Below, in pieces: positions 33,801 to 46,121 of a stretch of 64,000 bases of DNA. Within the stretch, counting starts at the first letter, position 1; every line of letters starts with the position of its first letter. The notes beneath the pieces were generated by a model that was given only the letters and a program-made list of their open reading frames with translations, was not told the origin of the DNA and searched no databases. The position numbers and the translations under genes are program-made. Source of the stretch: Sapria himalayana (Eukaryota > Streptophyta > Magnoliopsida > Malpighiales > Rafflesiaceae); the NCBI GenBank assembly GCA_029783825.1, contig JAREIK010017820.1, positions 1,582,501 through 1,646,500 on the forward strand, written 5' to 3'.

Positions 33801-36500
33801 CCTATTAAATAATTTATTGATTATAATATCTATCATAAAATGATTCAAAATCAAAGTAAAATCTAAACTCTATTGATAATTATTGCAAAAACAATGTGAA
33901 ATATATGAATGATTCTGAAATGGATACCTGTGCCTCTTTAAATCCCCTCGAAAGTAAATCCAATCGACACTCAGTTGATAATTGTGATATTCGAGCTTCA
34001 GATATTAATACATAATCAATTAATAGAGAATTTAACACTCATTTTCCTCAAAATACTCTCAAGAGTATGTCCAACCTTCACTATTTGGATTGTTACAAAA
34101 ACAATGTGAATTCTATGCAAAATTCTGAAATAGAAACAACTACCTCTCAAAATCCCCTCTACAATAAGGTCGATCTACATTTTGTTGAAAATTACAAAAA
34201 CAACATGAATGCCTCTGAATTGGAAACCTCTACCTCTTAGTTTTTAATTAATTTTGATGATTTTTTTGAAAAAACTAGCATGAAAATATTGAATATGAGT
34301 AAATTGAATAAGAATTATGGAATAAATGAAAAAACATGCTTGAATCTAGAAATATGACAGTATCTAAGGAGGAAGGCTTGCACAACATCTCTTCTTCTGA
34401 CCATCCACAAGTTTTGGTCAGAAAAAAGTTTCGTGGAGTAGTTTATCATTGTGTAATAGAACCTTAAAGAACACTACCAAATTAACATATTTGACCTCAA
34501 AACATATTGGAAATGCATATTTTGAAAAAGAGGATAGTTAACACGGTTGTGAAATCTAGAAAAATTGTCTAGTCGGTTATTTTGTTATGAAAAATCCTAG
34601 ATTTGGCTTACTCAAGAAGTTTATTGATGAATAATGGAAGATTAATGTTCAAATTATTCAACATCATAGTGGATGGATTTCATTTAAATTCAAAAATACT
34701 ATGGAATTGGAAGAAGTGTTAAAAGTTGACCCATATCTAGTCATTGGTTGACCTTTGCATATCATGCCACTTCCCGTGAGTTTCCACTATGGTTAAAAGA
34801 AAATGTTCAAAATTCTAATTTAAATGAAGTTTACAAACTTTTCCATACATTTATGGAACCCAATTGGGATAAGTAAACAACTAGCTGCATAGGGCAGCCC
34901 TTGCACATAGATAAACTAGCCTTCAATGCTTCAAGAATGACTTATGCTAGAGCGCTAGTGGAAGTTGATCTTAATATAGATTTGCCTAAACAAATCTTTC
35001 TTAACTTTCTGGATGGTTCAAAAATTTGCCACTGGGTAAGTTTTGAAATCTTCCTCTATTCTATATTTTTTGTTCTTTATATGGGCATAAGATGGATAGC
35101 TGCTAAAAGAAACTTAAAGAACATGGTGTAAATGAGCTCTCCCTCCCAACTACCCCCCAAAGATGCTGGAGTAGATGAAGTAGATGGCCTAGAGAATACA
35201 AAAGAACCAGCCACCCCAATAAAGCAGAACCCAATTTCAAATACTGAAAGAGCAGTTGGAACAGATGGAGCAAATTCCACCACATAAGAAGGCCAATGGT
35301 CCCCTACTCAAAGATATGGTCATATACAATGCTCCTCTAGTTCCCAACATGAACAAGAGGAATACCCAACTCTTCTAGAAGAGAAGAAAGATTAATTCAC
35401 TTTGGTCAAAGCTAAAAAGAAAAAGATGGAAACACCAAAAGAAGGCCCCTCTTTAAACATGAGGAACTAAGGTAAGTCAAAATATCCTCACCCCAGGGGG
35501 TTTTCCCCTAATGCTCCTATCTAATAGTTTCAATGGAGTTCACAACTCATTAAAAAATATGAAACGCATAAGTTTTTTTATGCTATGGAGGTACAATAGA
35601 TGTAATATTAGAGGATGGATTAGGAAGAGACAATATTGCATCTTCGTACTGTTGAACTTGTTTAACTTAAAGATATTTTGGTGAGAGGTTGGGGCACCTC
35701 TAGGCTTGGATGTGTTGAGGTGCTACCTGTTTCTGTGGTGCTGGATGCCAACGACATTCTCTTGCTGGCCAATATGTGCATGAATGATTGCTTGAAGGAA
35801 TTATGGCTTAAGGGCTACTTGATAAAGTTACATAGCCCATCAAGAAGATATGTAGAGTGTCCTTTGGGAGAGAGTATGTGAAAATGGAATGACCTCCTAG
35901 TTGTATTTGATTGTAAATGCCAAAATATGTAAAAAAAGAATCTTGTCTATATGACATGGCATGGTAGAGAGAAGGGGATAGGTGTATGGGAAAGGACACT
36001 CTACTTACCTACTGGGACTAAGGTTCGAGTGTATGATTGTATTCCAAGAAGCTAAAGGTCTCACCAAATAGACCAAATCATAAAATGGAGGAATTTATAA
36101 TCGGTATGATTAGGATAATCAAAACTATAAGTATGTATCTAAATTGTTTGAATGTGCATGCCGTATGGGGGCTTCTTGTTGGGGGGACATATGCATATGT
36201 AACAATGAGGTTGGGCTACCATGAAAGATCATATGTAAGGGTGTGAGCTCACTAGTATCATTATGATAGAATTTTGGTAGAGGCTATATCATTGTGCCCC
36301 AACATTATTTCCTTATGTATCATTGGGTCTCATTTAAGTGTGGGAGTTCACTGAATGATGTAAGTAATCATGTGTGCTACATATATTATAAATTTAAATG
36401 GCCCCCACTAGTAATTTAAAATGGAGACAAAAAAGAATCTTTCTAAATCAGCACACCTCAAAATGGCTGTTCTAGCAAAAAAAGAAACAAATATAAGATA
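33801..36500 (+). pseudogene. L1-type LINE, ORF1 region (unit A), decayed
   Basis: A stretch collinear with 61060-63760. The best coding signal is 34901-35131: HIDKLAFNASRMTYARALVE..., matching the DUF4283/zinc-knuckle ORF1 of plant L1 LINEs (RxxxARVLVEVDLxxPLP). Upstream, frames broken by stops read as the rest of that domain. ORF1 stops at TAA 35129-35131, where unit B has CAA and stays open another 52 codons. A later piece at 35678-35881 is shared with unit B but not recognised. ORF2 remains follow at 37256. Confidence 0.7.
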
Positions 36501-36509
36501 TATGAGTAA

Positions 36510-36680
36510 TACCTAAAGCTATCAAATAAGCCCAGGCTAGTTTTTCAAGGCCCAATCGGGCTAGCGTGCTGTGCCTTCTTCCGAGGGTAGGCTCTACATG
36601 TGCCCAGGGGCCAAATTTTGTTGGATTCGGCACAGCATAGCTCGATTTGGTTTGGGTCAAGTCCGTCAAAATTTTAATCT
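36510..36680. mobile_element. Possible hAT-end remnant inside the LINE (unit A)
   Basis: CTAAAGCTATCAAATAAGCCCAGGC begins a short GC-richer stretch resembling the GAGGTGTCAA...GGCCCGGC ends of the local hAT family. The right end is less clear (GTCCGTCAAAATTTT). The same sequence lies at 63778-63945 in unit B, so it was there before the duplication. No target duplication was found. Confidence 0.35.
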
Positions 36681-36719
36681 ATATTGTTACCACAGATATG
36701 TATGAATGTGCATTGAAGC

Positions 36720-37110
36720 ATCTTCAATCATTATTGAATGTAAGGGTGGCACATGCTTGGGGATTCGATTCTAAATGTAAGGGTGACATATTGTTTCCTT
36801 ATGTATCATTTGAGATTATAATGGATGGAAATGATAACAAATTGTATTTCTATAAATGTAATGGTGGCAAATTATATTATTATGAATGTAAGGGTGACAT
36901 ATTGATTGTATTATTGATGCTAGTTTGTAAGGATGTCATTTAACTGTATTATTGATGTTAATTTGTAAGGTTAACATATTATTTCTGCATATAATTATGA
37001 GAAAGAATTACCATATGAGTGAGGGTGGCATACTGTATCTGCATGTAAATCTGGAACTGGCATATCTTGTTATGAGTGAGGATCACACATCAAATATAAC
37101 ATTGCATCGA
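36720..37110. repeat. Degenerate tandem motif TGTAAGGGTGACATATTG
   Basis: Variants of (AA)TGTAAGGGTGACATATT occur about eight times, at roughly 36738, 36777, 36858, 36888, 36926, 36965, 37020 and 37075, so spacing is near 39 bases or multiples. It lies between the ORF1 and ORF2 regions of the LINE. Open frames through it reflect the repeat. Confidence 0.55.
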
Positions 37111-37255
37111 TTCAATTCTATTGATGGAAGATGCAATTAGCCTGACATATGTTATGGGTGCTACACTTGTTATAAATATAATTGTGGAATAATATATGAT
37201 AAGATAGATATAGAAGGGGTTATAGCAAATGATGATATCTGGATAGTACACCTAT

Positions 37256-38640
37256 ATGAAAATCACTAGCTGGAATATTAGGGGCTTTAACTGCCTATTA
37301 AAGTACAAAGAAATGGCTTGGCTTCTAAATGCCTACCAAATAGATATTTTTGCTATTATAGAAGCGAAGCTAAACCAGGAAAAGATAATACAACTAATGA
37401 AATCGAAATTTAAAAACTTCATTATCTTGATAATTTCTCCTCACCGGAATGGTAGAATAATGCTGCTTTGGGAAAGACTTACCACACAAATCGAATAGAT
37501 TTTTACCTATCCCCAATATATATACTTGAAGATCAAAGACATATTTAAAAAAATAGATTTTAGATTAACTATAGTCTATGGTCAACATTCATTTATTAAT
37601 AGAAGTTCATTATGAGAGAGTTTGAACCTACAAGGCTCTTCGGATTCATCTCCTTGGGCTATAATAGAAGATTTTAACTCTCATTTGTCTAGATTAGATT
37701 GGAATGGTGGTAGAGTAGTTTCAACCTACGAATATATAGATTTCATAAATTTTGTTCCACCTTAAGTCTTGAGGACAGCCCACCCCTCGGGCTTTTTTTA
37801 ATATTTGGAATAATGGGAAAATATCAAGCAAGACTCATAGAGCAATGATAAATAAGGAATGACTTAATCTCTCACTCGATACTCATGTTAAATTTCTCCC
37901 CCATAGAATCTTCTTTGACCATTGCATAATATTGATAACCACTAAAATAGGTTAACAAGATAGTTTCAAATTTTATAAAATGTGGTTAACATGCAAAGAA
38001 TTTCCTTTGATATTGTTCAAGAAATGGAAACAGATTCTGCATGGATCCATTATGTTCCAGGTGGTTTAAAAGCTCAAAATACTAATAAAACCACTGAAAA
38101 AAACTCAATGAGAAATACTTTAGACATATTATTGCAAGAGTGTGTCTAGCTAGAAATGACATTCAAACTATTCAAAGTAAGATACTAAAAATTCCCAATG
38201 TTACTCTGAAAATTGAGAAAACTAAACTAAGAGTTTAATTGAGAATAATAGAGATGGTTGAATTGTCTTTTATTTTAAAAAAAGAAAAATTCAAATATTT
38301 AAAACAAAGTGACAAGTGCACTAAGTTTTTTCACACCTTGGCAAGTGCTAGACTGCAAAGGAATAAAATTGTATCTGTTATGAAGGAAAACGGAGAATAC
38401 ACTTCATCATATGAAGAAATCTCTATTGCTTTTCTTGGATATTATTAAAATTTGATGGCCACTTGAATAGATAGAGTTCCTTTATGTGTACCAATTATTC
38501 ATAGTCAGAGATTTCTGGGCGTTTCACAACACATAATAATTGAGACCATTCAAAATGATCATTCTACTGGTATAGCTTTCCTTTGTTCTACACATGATAC
38601 AAAATATTTCAAGCTGTGCTATAGTACCACTTTGATGAGA
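37256..38640 (+). pseudogene. L1-type LINE, ORF2 (endonuclease and start of reverse transcriptase region), decayed
   Basis: It starts with MKITSWNIRGFN at 37256, the usual N-terminus of the APE-like endonuclease; IIEAKLNQEKI follows, corresponding to the catalytic ETK motif with Thr replaced by Ala. After a stop, AIIEDFNSHLSRLDWNGG at about 37655 matches the GDFN motif. At 38239-38448 KEKFKYLKQSDKCTKFFHTLASARLQRNKI matches the linker (WLKEGDxNTKFFHxxAxxRRRxNxI) before the reverse transcriptase. Recognisable sequence fades after about 38640, so the reverse transcriptase itself is missing or unreadable. Confidence 0.8.
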
Positions 38641-40071
38641 TAAAAACAAACAATTCATAACTAGAATCTTATCCTCTTTTGTGATAACTAAATAGGAAAC
38701 ATTTGAGTGGAAAATAATAATTTACCCAAATTAATAAGTATATGATCACCAAAATATTTTAGCATTAAAACTTTCTCAATGTGAGAAGTAAAAACCATAG
38801 GACCCTTTGGCCACTAAACATCTCCACTAATATAATTAATGGGTTACAATTCTCTTTAGATAAATCTAGAGTTATACATCAATCATTTAATAAGATAATA
38901 AATCTTGGTAAATACAATAAACTTTCAAATAACAAATTGATATATCTCACCAATTATAATTATAATTCCCTGGAACAAACATGACTATTCTAAACTCCAA
39001 CTCCAAAATCTACTCTTCAGAATAAAGATCAATAAATCAATAACATGCTCATCAAAATTTAACTTAATCAGACCATGAAATCATCTCAATCAAATCTGAT
39101 GATTAAGACTGTCCATATAGAAAAACTAAACAAACCAAAGGCATTATTAGCAGACTAAAAAGATGACCTCGAAATTCAAGTCAAATCTCAACTATTCAAA
39201 TTAAATATTAATCAGTCACAAATCTCTCCTTAAAATTAAAAGTTGATCAAAACACAAATGCAATGGGATCATGCCTTTGATGAAATTTTTCCAATGAAAA
39301 GAAAAACAAATTTTCTTTCTTCTTCTCTTTCTTCTTCTCTTTCAAAATCTAGTGGATCTCTCTCCTTCTTTCACTTTCTACTTAGTGGCTGAATTCTTCA
39401 CTCGTTGGTTGCAATTTCTATTCTATCACTTTTTATTTTAGAGGCTATCTCATTCCCTAAGAGGAACAAAAAAAAACTAGAAAAAAAAATGGGTTTGTTC
39501 TCCTTTTTTTTTATTTTTTATAATGACCTACCAGTACGAGAACTTATTTGTTGAGCTCATTTATAAGCCCATCTACATGAGGAAAAACCCCAACACATGA
39601 AGTCAGATAACTAAATTAATACAATGGTAAGAAACTTGTGTTTGCATTGAAAGATGATCAAAAGGATGAGAAGTGTGAATGAATAATAGGAAAAATAGAA
39701 AAATGAAGAGGTGAATTATTTCAAAATTCTCTTTAAAACTATGAAGGTCATCCTTAATGACAAAGTTGAGAAAGTTGTCATGTCAGACCCAATCTTTGAC
39801 TCACCATGTTGCTTGGTCACCGATTACAGATGGATCGAAAATATGGAATGAATTATGATACATCATACAATAAGGGATAACAACATAGGTTCTAATATGT
39901 AAATGAAGAAAATGATGGCATCATGGAAGAGTTGTGAAAGAGAGTCAAATCTAATAAGAGTGCTAAGTCTATTAAATATCTACTCATGTTGTTGTTTGAG
40001 GCTTCCTGACTTATCTATGTGTTTATGTTTGATGATCCCAACATACTAACCACCAGGATTTAATGATGGAG
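38641..40071. other. AT-rich spacer, nothing recognised
   Basis: No coding pattern, terminal repeats or RNA gene visible. There is a CTTCTTCTCTTTCTTCTTCTC run at about 39318-39340. The text-like irregularity suggests old retroelement sequence, but nothing specific supports a class. Confidence 0.4.
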
Positions 40072-40072
40072 T

Positions 40073-40152
40073 TTGTTATAAAACCCAAAAATTTGTTATG
40101 AAACCCAAAAATTTCTTATGAAACCCAAAAATTTGTTATGAAAACCAAAATA
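40073..40152. repeat. 20-bp tandem repeat, four copies
   Basis: TTGTTATGAAACCCAAAAAT is repeated four times with single-base changes (TTATAAAACCC in the first, TTCTTATG in the third, GAAAACC in the last). Confidence 0.95.
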
Positions 40153-40810
40153 TAAATGCTCAAGGTAATGTATTTATGTGGACACAATCACATTCATTAC
40201 ATAAATAAATCAACATTTATATCAAAAGCTTTTAAGTAATTCAAATATGTAGACTTCTTTCATACAAATAATTATGAGAAACATCGATGACATGATAATT
40301 AACAACTTAAAAGATGCATTAGTTAAAAAGATGAAGTTATGAACCAATATGATCGATAATTCTCATCTACAATCAAAGGAATATAGGGATCTCTCATTTG
40401 ATATTTTTGTGTTGATGTTAAGGGTATTTTTGTTTCTTTTTTTTAATGATAAATTAAAATAATAATCATATCTTTGTAAATTCTATAGGTTAATTATCTT
40501 TTATTCATACATATCTAAATAATTATATACCCCAACACACCCTAATTAATAATTGAGAAAATATATTTTGGAGCCCTAAAAACATATTGATTTTTTGGTG
40601 CTCATATCTAAAATATTAACCCATAAATATTTATATTTTGGGGCCCTCAATAACTAGAAACGCAACCCTTGCCAAACAAAAAAAAAATTATGGGCAAATT
40701 TCAAAATTGAAAACTTTTGTGAGAAATTGAGGAATCAAAATCCTTATCTCAATAATGCACATGTGATGTGACAATTTTAACTATTTTAGAATTATCATTA
40801 TTTTTAACAA
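40153..40810. other. AT-rich spacer, nothing recognised
   Basis: No gene seen. Two short blocks, ATATTTTGGAGCCCTAAAAA at about 40560 and ATATTTTGGGGCCCTCAATA at about 40633, resemble each other. Their origin is unknown. Confidence 0.4.
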
Positions 40811-41701
40811 GTGTATCATAGAGTTTTGTATGGAAATAATGCGTTTAAAAAAAATCTAAATTATAATGCGTGTTTCAAAAATATTACCAAATTAGTGCGT
40901 CTGAATACAGCGTAGTAATGGTTGTCTTTCATAATGACGGTCATTGCCACACTATGAATTAGAGGCAGGTGTTGTAAATGCACACTATTGAACTTTAAAA
41001 ATATGCTAGGATTGTCTAGCTTCCGATTCTCATGATTTTCCATCTCGCCCTTCTTCTCCATGTCTTCCTCAGTCATGTTATGAATTATCGCGAGCGTATA
41101 GCTGCTCGCCTTCTCGCCTTATTTTCCTTTATTCCATATGGAGTCATGCAGCTTCAACGATGCATCATACATATCTAAACAACCCCTTCTTCTTCTCTGG
41201 TATCCAAAACATCAGAATTAGTAGTACTAATCAGAACTTCCCCACTTCTACAACTCCCGCTTTACTTGTTCCTAAGCTATGGAGGAAGAGGCTTTAGCTC
41301 CGCTGACCCTAATTTCAAAAAAGATTCCGACTAAGTGCCGATTGTAATCTTGATGTTGATAGAATCAGAAGCTGCAACTTGTTATCTATTAAACATCGGG
41401 CCTTGAGAGTTTCCTAAAGTACCCAAGTAAAGAAACTCAGAGCTAGTACTAGGTACCCCGTGCCAAGGAGCAAGTTTAGGAGGGCATGAAGATTCATCGC
41501 CACCGCGACTTCTTGTAGGTCCAACAACACTGTACACATGATTTCCTTGCTCAGTAGGGTTCTTTCTTTGTGGGTTTTCAGATACGAAGCTTTTCTTTGT
41601 AGTTTTATTGTGACGAGTGTAGATAAGGATAACAACAAGAACAGCAAAAACAACGGCAAAAATAACACAAAGCGAGAGAGAGTGTGTGTGTGAGTGAGTG
41701 A

Positions 41702-41740
<39 letters not shown>

Positions 41741-42886
41741 TAACTTAGCCATGCGAAGGAGGAGGGTTCGTGTGGAGAAGAAGAATAGAGACGTTAGTGG
41801 GAAAGGTAGTTACAGTGGAGCAAAAAGCAGGAGGCGGATAAGAAATAGAAGGGAAAAAAAGGTTTACATGGAGTGTCAGTACTGATCATTGAAAATGACT
41901 GCTTTGGTTGTAATTGAAAAAATAGTAAATGAGGTTCTGCATGAGGAAATGTAGTGGTCTTGGCAGTGAGAGGGAAGAATGGACGGTGGAAGAGATGACG
42001 AAAGATGGAAAAGGTTGTCGTGGACGACATTCTTCTATTTTTCTATAAACCACCCAAACAAACTCTACAGCAATATGTATCTTTTCCCTCCCACTCACTC
42101 CTACTTCAACAACAAGAAAAATGTTCTGTCTGTGACAAAATCAAATTTATAAATGCACCAATGGCTGCTTGTTGATGGCGGGCTTCCATGTTTTAAGCCA
42201 TCTTCTTCTATAATCTCTTAATCGCTGAATGCCAATTTGTTGTCGTCGGTTGCTTGTGTTCTGCAAGCTTTTCTTTCATAGAGTACATGAGAGAGAGAGA
42301 GATAGGGAGATAGAAGATAAAGTGAGGGAGAGAGAAGATAAAGTGAGGGAGAGAGGGGCTGGGGGAGTCTATTTGTGATAGGAGAAAGAAGAAGCAAATT
42401 TCAGCATGGTGAAAGTTTAGAGGGAAACTAGCACTAGGAGGTCTACCACTTCCTTTGTGACTTGGTAAAGGCATCAACTGGATATTGTTTGTTTGTATGC
42501 CAACCACAATTATTTTTAGTTGACATCAAGGTAACAACCATAAACAGAATCAAAATGATGTTGTTTAGGTTGTTTAGATATGTATGATGCATCGTAGAGC
42601 TGTGCCACTCCATATGGAATAAAGAAAAAGAAGGCGAGGTAGACGTGCAACAACATGCTCGTGATTATTCATAACATGATTGAGGAAGATGTTGAGAAGA
42701 AGGGTGCGATGGAAAATCATAAGAATTGAAAGCTAGACAAAACTAGCATAATTTTAAAATTCAATAGTATACTATTGCCACACTGTTTCCATACGCACTA
42801 GTTTGATAATATTTTTGAGACACACATTATATTTTAGATTTTTTTATTTAAAACGCATTATTTCCATACAAAACTCTATGTCATAC
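40811..42886. mobile_element. Long-TIR element, possible Pack-MULE
   Basis: Inverted arms at about 40811-41184 and 42568-42886 match over more than 300 bases. For example, TAGAGTTTTGTATGGAAATAATGCG on the left is mirrored by CGCATTATTTCCATACAAAACTCTA on the right, and ATGCATCATACATATCTAAACAACC by its complement. The 9 bases outside are TTAACAAGT and CTCAAAAGT (6 of 9 alike), which is inconclusive. The interior, 1.4 kb, has higher GC and mRNA-like features on the minus strand and no transposase. Long inverted arms plus cellular-looking filler fit a Pack-MULE. Confidence 0.65.
41400..42140 (-). pseudogene. Possible captured gene fragment inside the long-TIR element
   Basis: The minus strand contains a 112-codon frame beginning MAKLLTHTHT that runs through a (GT)n microsatellite at 41695-41737, so it is not the likely product. 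In another frame of that strand a hydrophobic stretch (VVFAVLVVILIYT) is followed by basic residues and then ESSCPPKLAPWHGVPSTSSE and FLYLGTL. These read like a cellular protein with one membrane segment. Upstream on that strand are CT-rich tracts (42290-42355) like a 5' leader. I do not recognise the parent gene. It may be only a transposon-borne fragment. Confidence 0.35.
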
Positions 42887-43149
42887 CTCAAAAGTACGAG
42901 GGTATATTCTTTGATCAATCAGTCTACTCTAATAACTCCTTCCATGTTTTGAGATGCTTGATTCTGACATCCAATAATACATCATCATTTAATCAATCTA
43001 CTTTTATCAATTAGATAATTTCCTAAAAATTCATTAATGAAAATATCTCATCAATAGATATCCAAAAGTGCATAGGTCATACGAGTAGTAAGGAGAACTT
43101 ACATCTAAATATTGATCATACATAGATTGTTTTAGTAGTTCGATTATTC

Positions 43150-45487
43150 AACAATGTGACATCATTTTTTTTAGTAAAATAGATATTTGGATTAAAAAAT
43201 TTAATTTTATATTAGATAATACTTCTAGTAATACAATGTCTATTAGTATGTTCGTTAAAACAATTAGAGATTGACCATTAGATGAATGTTTTAACATTAG
43301 GTATATGTGTTATATAATTACTGTTATAGTATATGTAAGAATACAAGTTTTTTCTCAAATTTTAGAAAAATAAGAAATCCACTAAAATATATTAAAATTC
43401 CTAACATACAATAAGAGTGGAAGTGTCAACCATGGTGGGCCGGCATGATTCGGTCGTGCCTGGGCCGGCCCGGCATGGGAAATTCCCGTGCCGGGGCTTG
43501 TGCCGTTCCCGACCATGGAACCAATCATGCAGTGTCGTGCCGATGCCAATTGAGCCTCGTGCCATGCCTGGCCCGGAACGATGCCCTGGCCCATTGGCAT
43601 GGTACCTTGGTATGAGCCGAGAAACCAATCTTTTTTTAAATTAGGGTTTCGGCGGTGCAGCTGTGCGACAGCGCGTGCCGAAACCCTAAATTTTTTTAAA
43701 TTAGAAGTTTAGCCCGACCGGCCTGAACCCGGCGGATTCGTGCCGTGGGCCCATGCTTGGCTGACCTCCACAAAACTATGTCGGGCTAGGCACGTCATGG
43801 TATAGTAACCGTGCCATGTCAGGCCCGACACGAAAGCACGATAGGGCCGACTAAAAATGGGCAGGGCCGGCTTGACACGTCCTGTTTGACACCTCTAAAT
43901 AAGAGTTTAGTAATTTCTATTTATCATTTTGACTTAAAAATAAAAAATTTCAAATGGTTATGAGACTTCAATGGAATTATACCTGACATATATTAGAGTC
44001 ATGTGTTAGTTACTAGCTCTTGAAATTTGATTATGTCAAATATAAGAGTTGCAAATATATTATTAATGATTCAGACACATGCAAATATATTATTAATTAT
44101 TCAGACACATGCAAATATATGTTCATCATGCACACTCTCACCACTTGTTTTGTAGTTGGTTGAATGGGTGGTTTTAGTAAAATATTTAGATGGTATATAT
44201 GATATTTTGTATTTAGGATCATATCTATTGAGTTGGAAACTAAATATTTAAAATATCAGTCCTCTTCCAACTATAATATACTTGGCTTCCTGCATAGATT
44301 CTAGCATTAAGATGGATATGACCTAAACTATATTAGGATATATATCAACTTGAATGAACCAAACAGTTGAACATGAAGGTTTTATTTATGAAAAATTAAT
44401 TGATATGTTTACATATTATGGAACTAAGTATGATACTTATTCAGAGATTATGATTTTTTTTTATTTAATTCGTTATGAGCAAATAATGGGATTATTTATC
44501 AAATTAGAGTCAGTAATCTAAGTACTTATATACTGATTATTAATTCATCCTTTCAAATGATGATAATAAATATTTAAATATTTTGAGTTTTTAGTAATCA
44601 TATGAATCTACCTATTGTATACTCTCTAAGATGTCAATTCATCAACTGACCACCACTTTAGTATTTAACATAGTATTGAATTTTACTTTTTATATGGTAG
44701 TCAATATTATCTTAGATAGTAGATTGATACTTTGGTGAAAAATACTTAGAAGTACACGAATACATAAAAAACTATGAATATTTGAGATTGGATATTTAGG
44801 ATAAAGTAAGAATTGTTGGCTAATGATAACTCATAGGACATCGAGATCAATGGTAATTGAGGGCATTACAAGAGATATCTTCAGATATAATATCTTTAGA
44901 TACATACATGGCACTGATAATATAAATCTATACTACCTTACTATAGACATGAATTAATGAAATAATATTTTTGATTTTTTTTCATAGGATATGATATTTT
45001 GTTTGTTTTTAGAAGTCTATATATTATGATACAAGTTATGTTATGTATCAAACTGATATTATGCTTATAAATTATTATTTTTTCATTTAGCAAATTTTTA
45101 TTTTGGAGTCGATCTAAAATCCAAAATAAAAATTTGAGTTAATGATTTCAATTTAATTCAATTAATTTTATAATGAAATTTAAATATACAAATACATTGT
45201 ACATGCATATTTGTTATTTTAATAACATTATTTTGTTATGTAAATATAATATTTTTATTTTGCTTAAATATAAATTTATTTTTCATTATATTTTAATTAC
45301 TCACATTAAATTCTGGCTTCCTGCTACACTGCCTGAAACTAGCATGACCTGGCATGAGCCAACTTGGATATTCTTAATTGACGACCTAATGAATTATGCA
45401 GAGCATAGTAATATGGATGTTTGGTTCTGCCAGTATGACATGAGTTTTAATCTGTGCTGACATTATTTGATTCATTTTACACCTCTA
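43150..45487 (+). pseudogene. Decayed hAT transposon, third copy
   Basis: Conceptual translation with many stops aligns in order to the better copies at 48995-50760 and 55114-57059. 43175-43300 reads FNFILDNTSSNTMSISMFVK ... DECFNIRYMC. After the nested element, 43910-44030 reads KSLVISIY ... KNFKW. 44230-44290 reads ELETKYLKYQSS, and 44350-44440 reads HEGFIYEKLIDMFTYYGTKY. Finally 44600-44730 reads ESTYCILSKM ... VVNIILDSR, the hATC dimerisation region. A probable right end TTTACACCTCTA lies at 45477-45487. The left end was not found. It is interrupted by the 480-bp hAT derivative at 43418-43897. Confidence 0.75.
43418..43897. mobile_element. Nonautonomous hAT element (480 bp)
   Basis: The ends TGGAAGTGTCAACC and TTTGACACCTCTA lie within a perfect 8-bp duplication AATAAGAG (43410-43417 and 43898-43905). 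The GC-rich arms, rich in GGCCGGC and GGCCCGG, and the central AAACCAATCTTTTTTTAAATTAGGGTTTCGG block match the element at 12728-13204. It is inserted in an older, decayed hAT of the same superfamily. Confidence 0.95.
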
Positions 45488-46120
45488 TCAAACCTATATC
45501 TATAGTATTAAAGTATCAATCCTTTTTTGTTGTTGGAAATAACATGTTATTGGTATTATTTTTATATTATATATATACAATAATTATTTGTATATTTCAT
45601 TTTGTAAAATAAATATGAGTTTGAATTTTTTTTTATTAAAAATATACTAATGTTGTTTAATTCGTAGAAATATTAAACAAATATTTTAATTTTCTTTGAT
45701 AACAAAGAAAATAATTATTTAATGCTATATAATAAAATGAAAAAATATTTTTATTTTACATTTACATAATATCACAAAAAAATTCAATTACTTTTTAAAT
45801 GGAAACAAAAAAATATTTTCTTCATTGTTTAAAATATTTTATTATTTATATGTAATTTAAAAAATATCTTTTTGAATAATAAAGATTATTTATTAGTTTT
45901 CTAGGAAGAAATTATTGATTAATTACATATTTTATGTTTATAAAAAATTTTAAAAAAATGCAATTTAGTTTTGAATAAAAATTTAAATTATGAGTATATA
46001 TTTTTTCATAATAGAAAACAAAATTATTACATTAGTTAATTAAAAAATAATGAACTAATAGAATATTATATCTATATTTTATGAAAATTTTTTTAAGAAT
46101 AAGTTTATTTTTTATTTGTT
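45488..46120. other. AT-rich spacer, nothing recognised
   Basis: Very AT-rich with poly-A and poly-T tracts. No gene, repeat array or terminus seen. Confidence 0.5.
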
Positions 46121-46121
46121 A

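Noticed and set aside
41414..41752. MAKLLTHTHTH... frame as a real protein
   Set aside because: The N-terminal Thr-His run is the (GT)n microsatellite, and the frame disagrees with the better coding-like frame of the same strand.
44205..44300. Copia RNase H-like reading (LGSYLLSWK)
   Set aside because: Another frame of the same stretch reads ELETKYLKYQSS and fits, with its neighbours on both sides, the hAT transposase order. The copia match is a chance frame.
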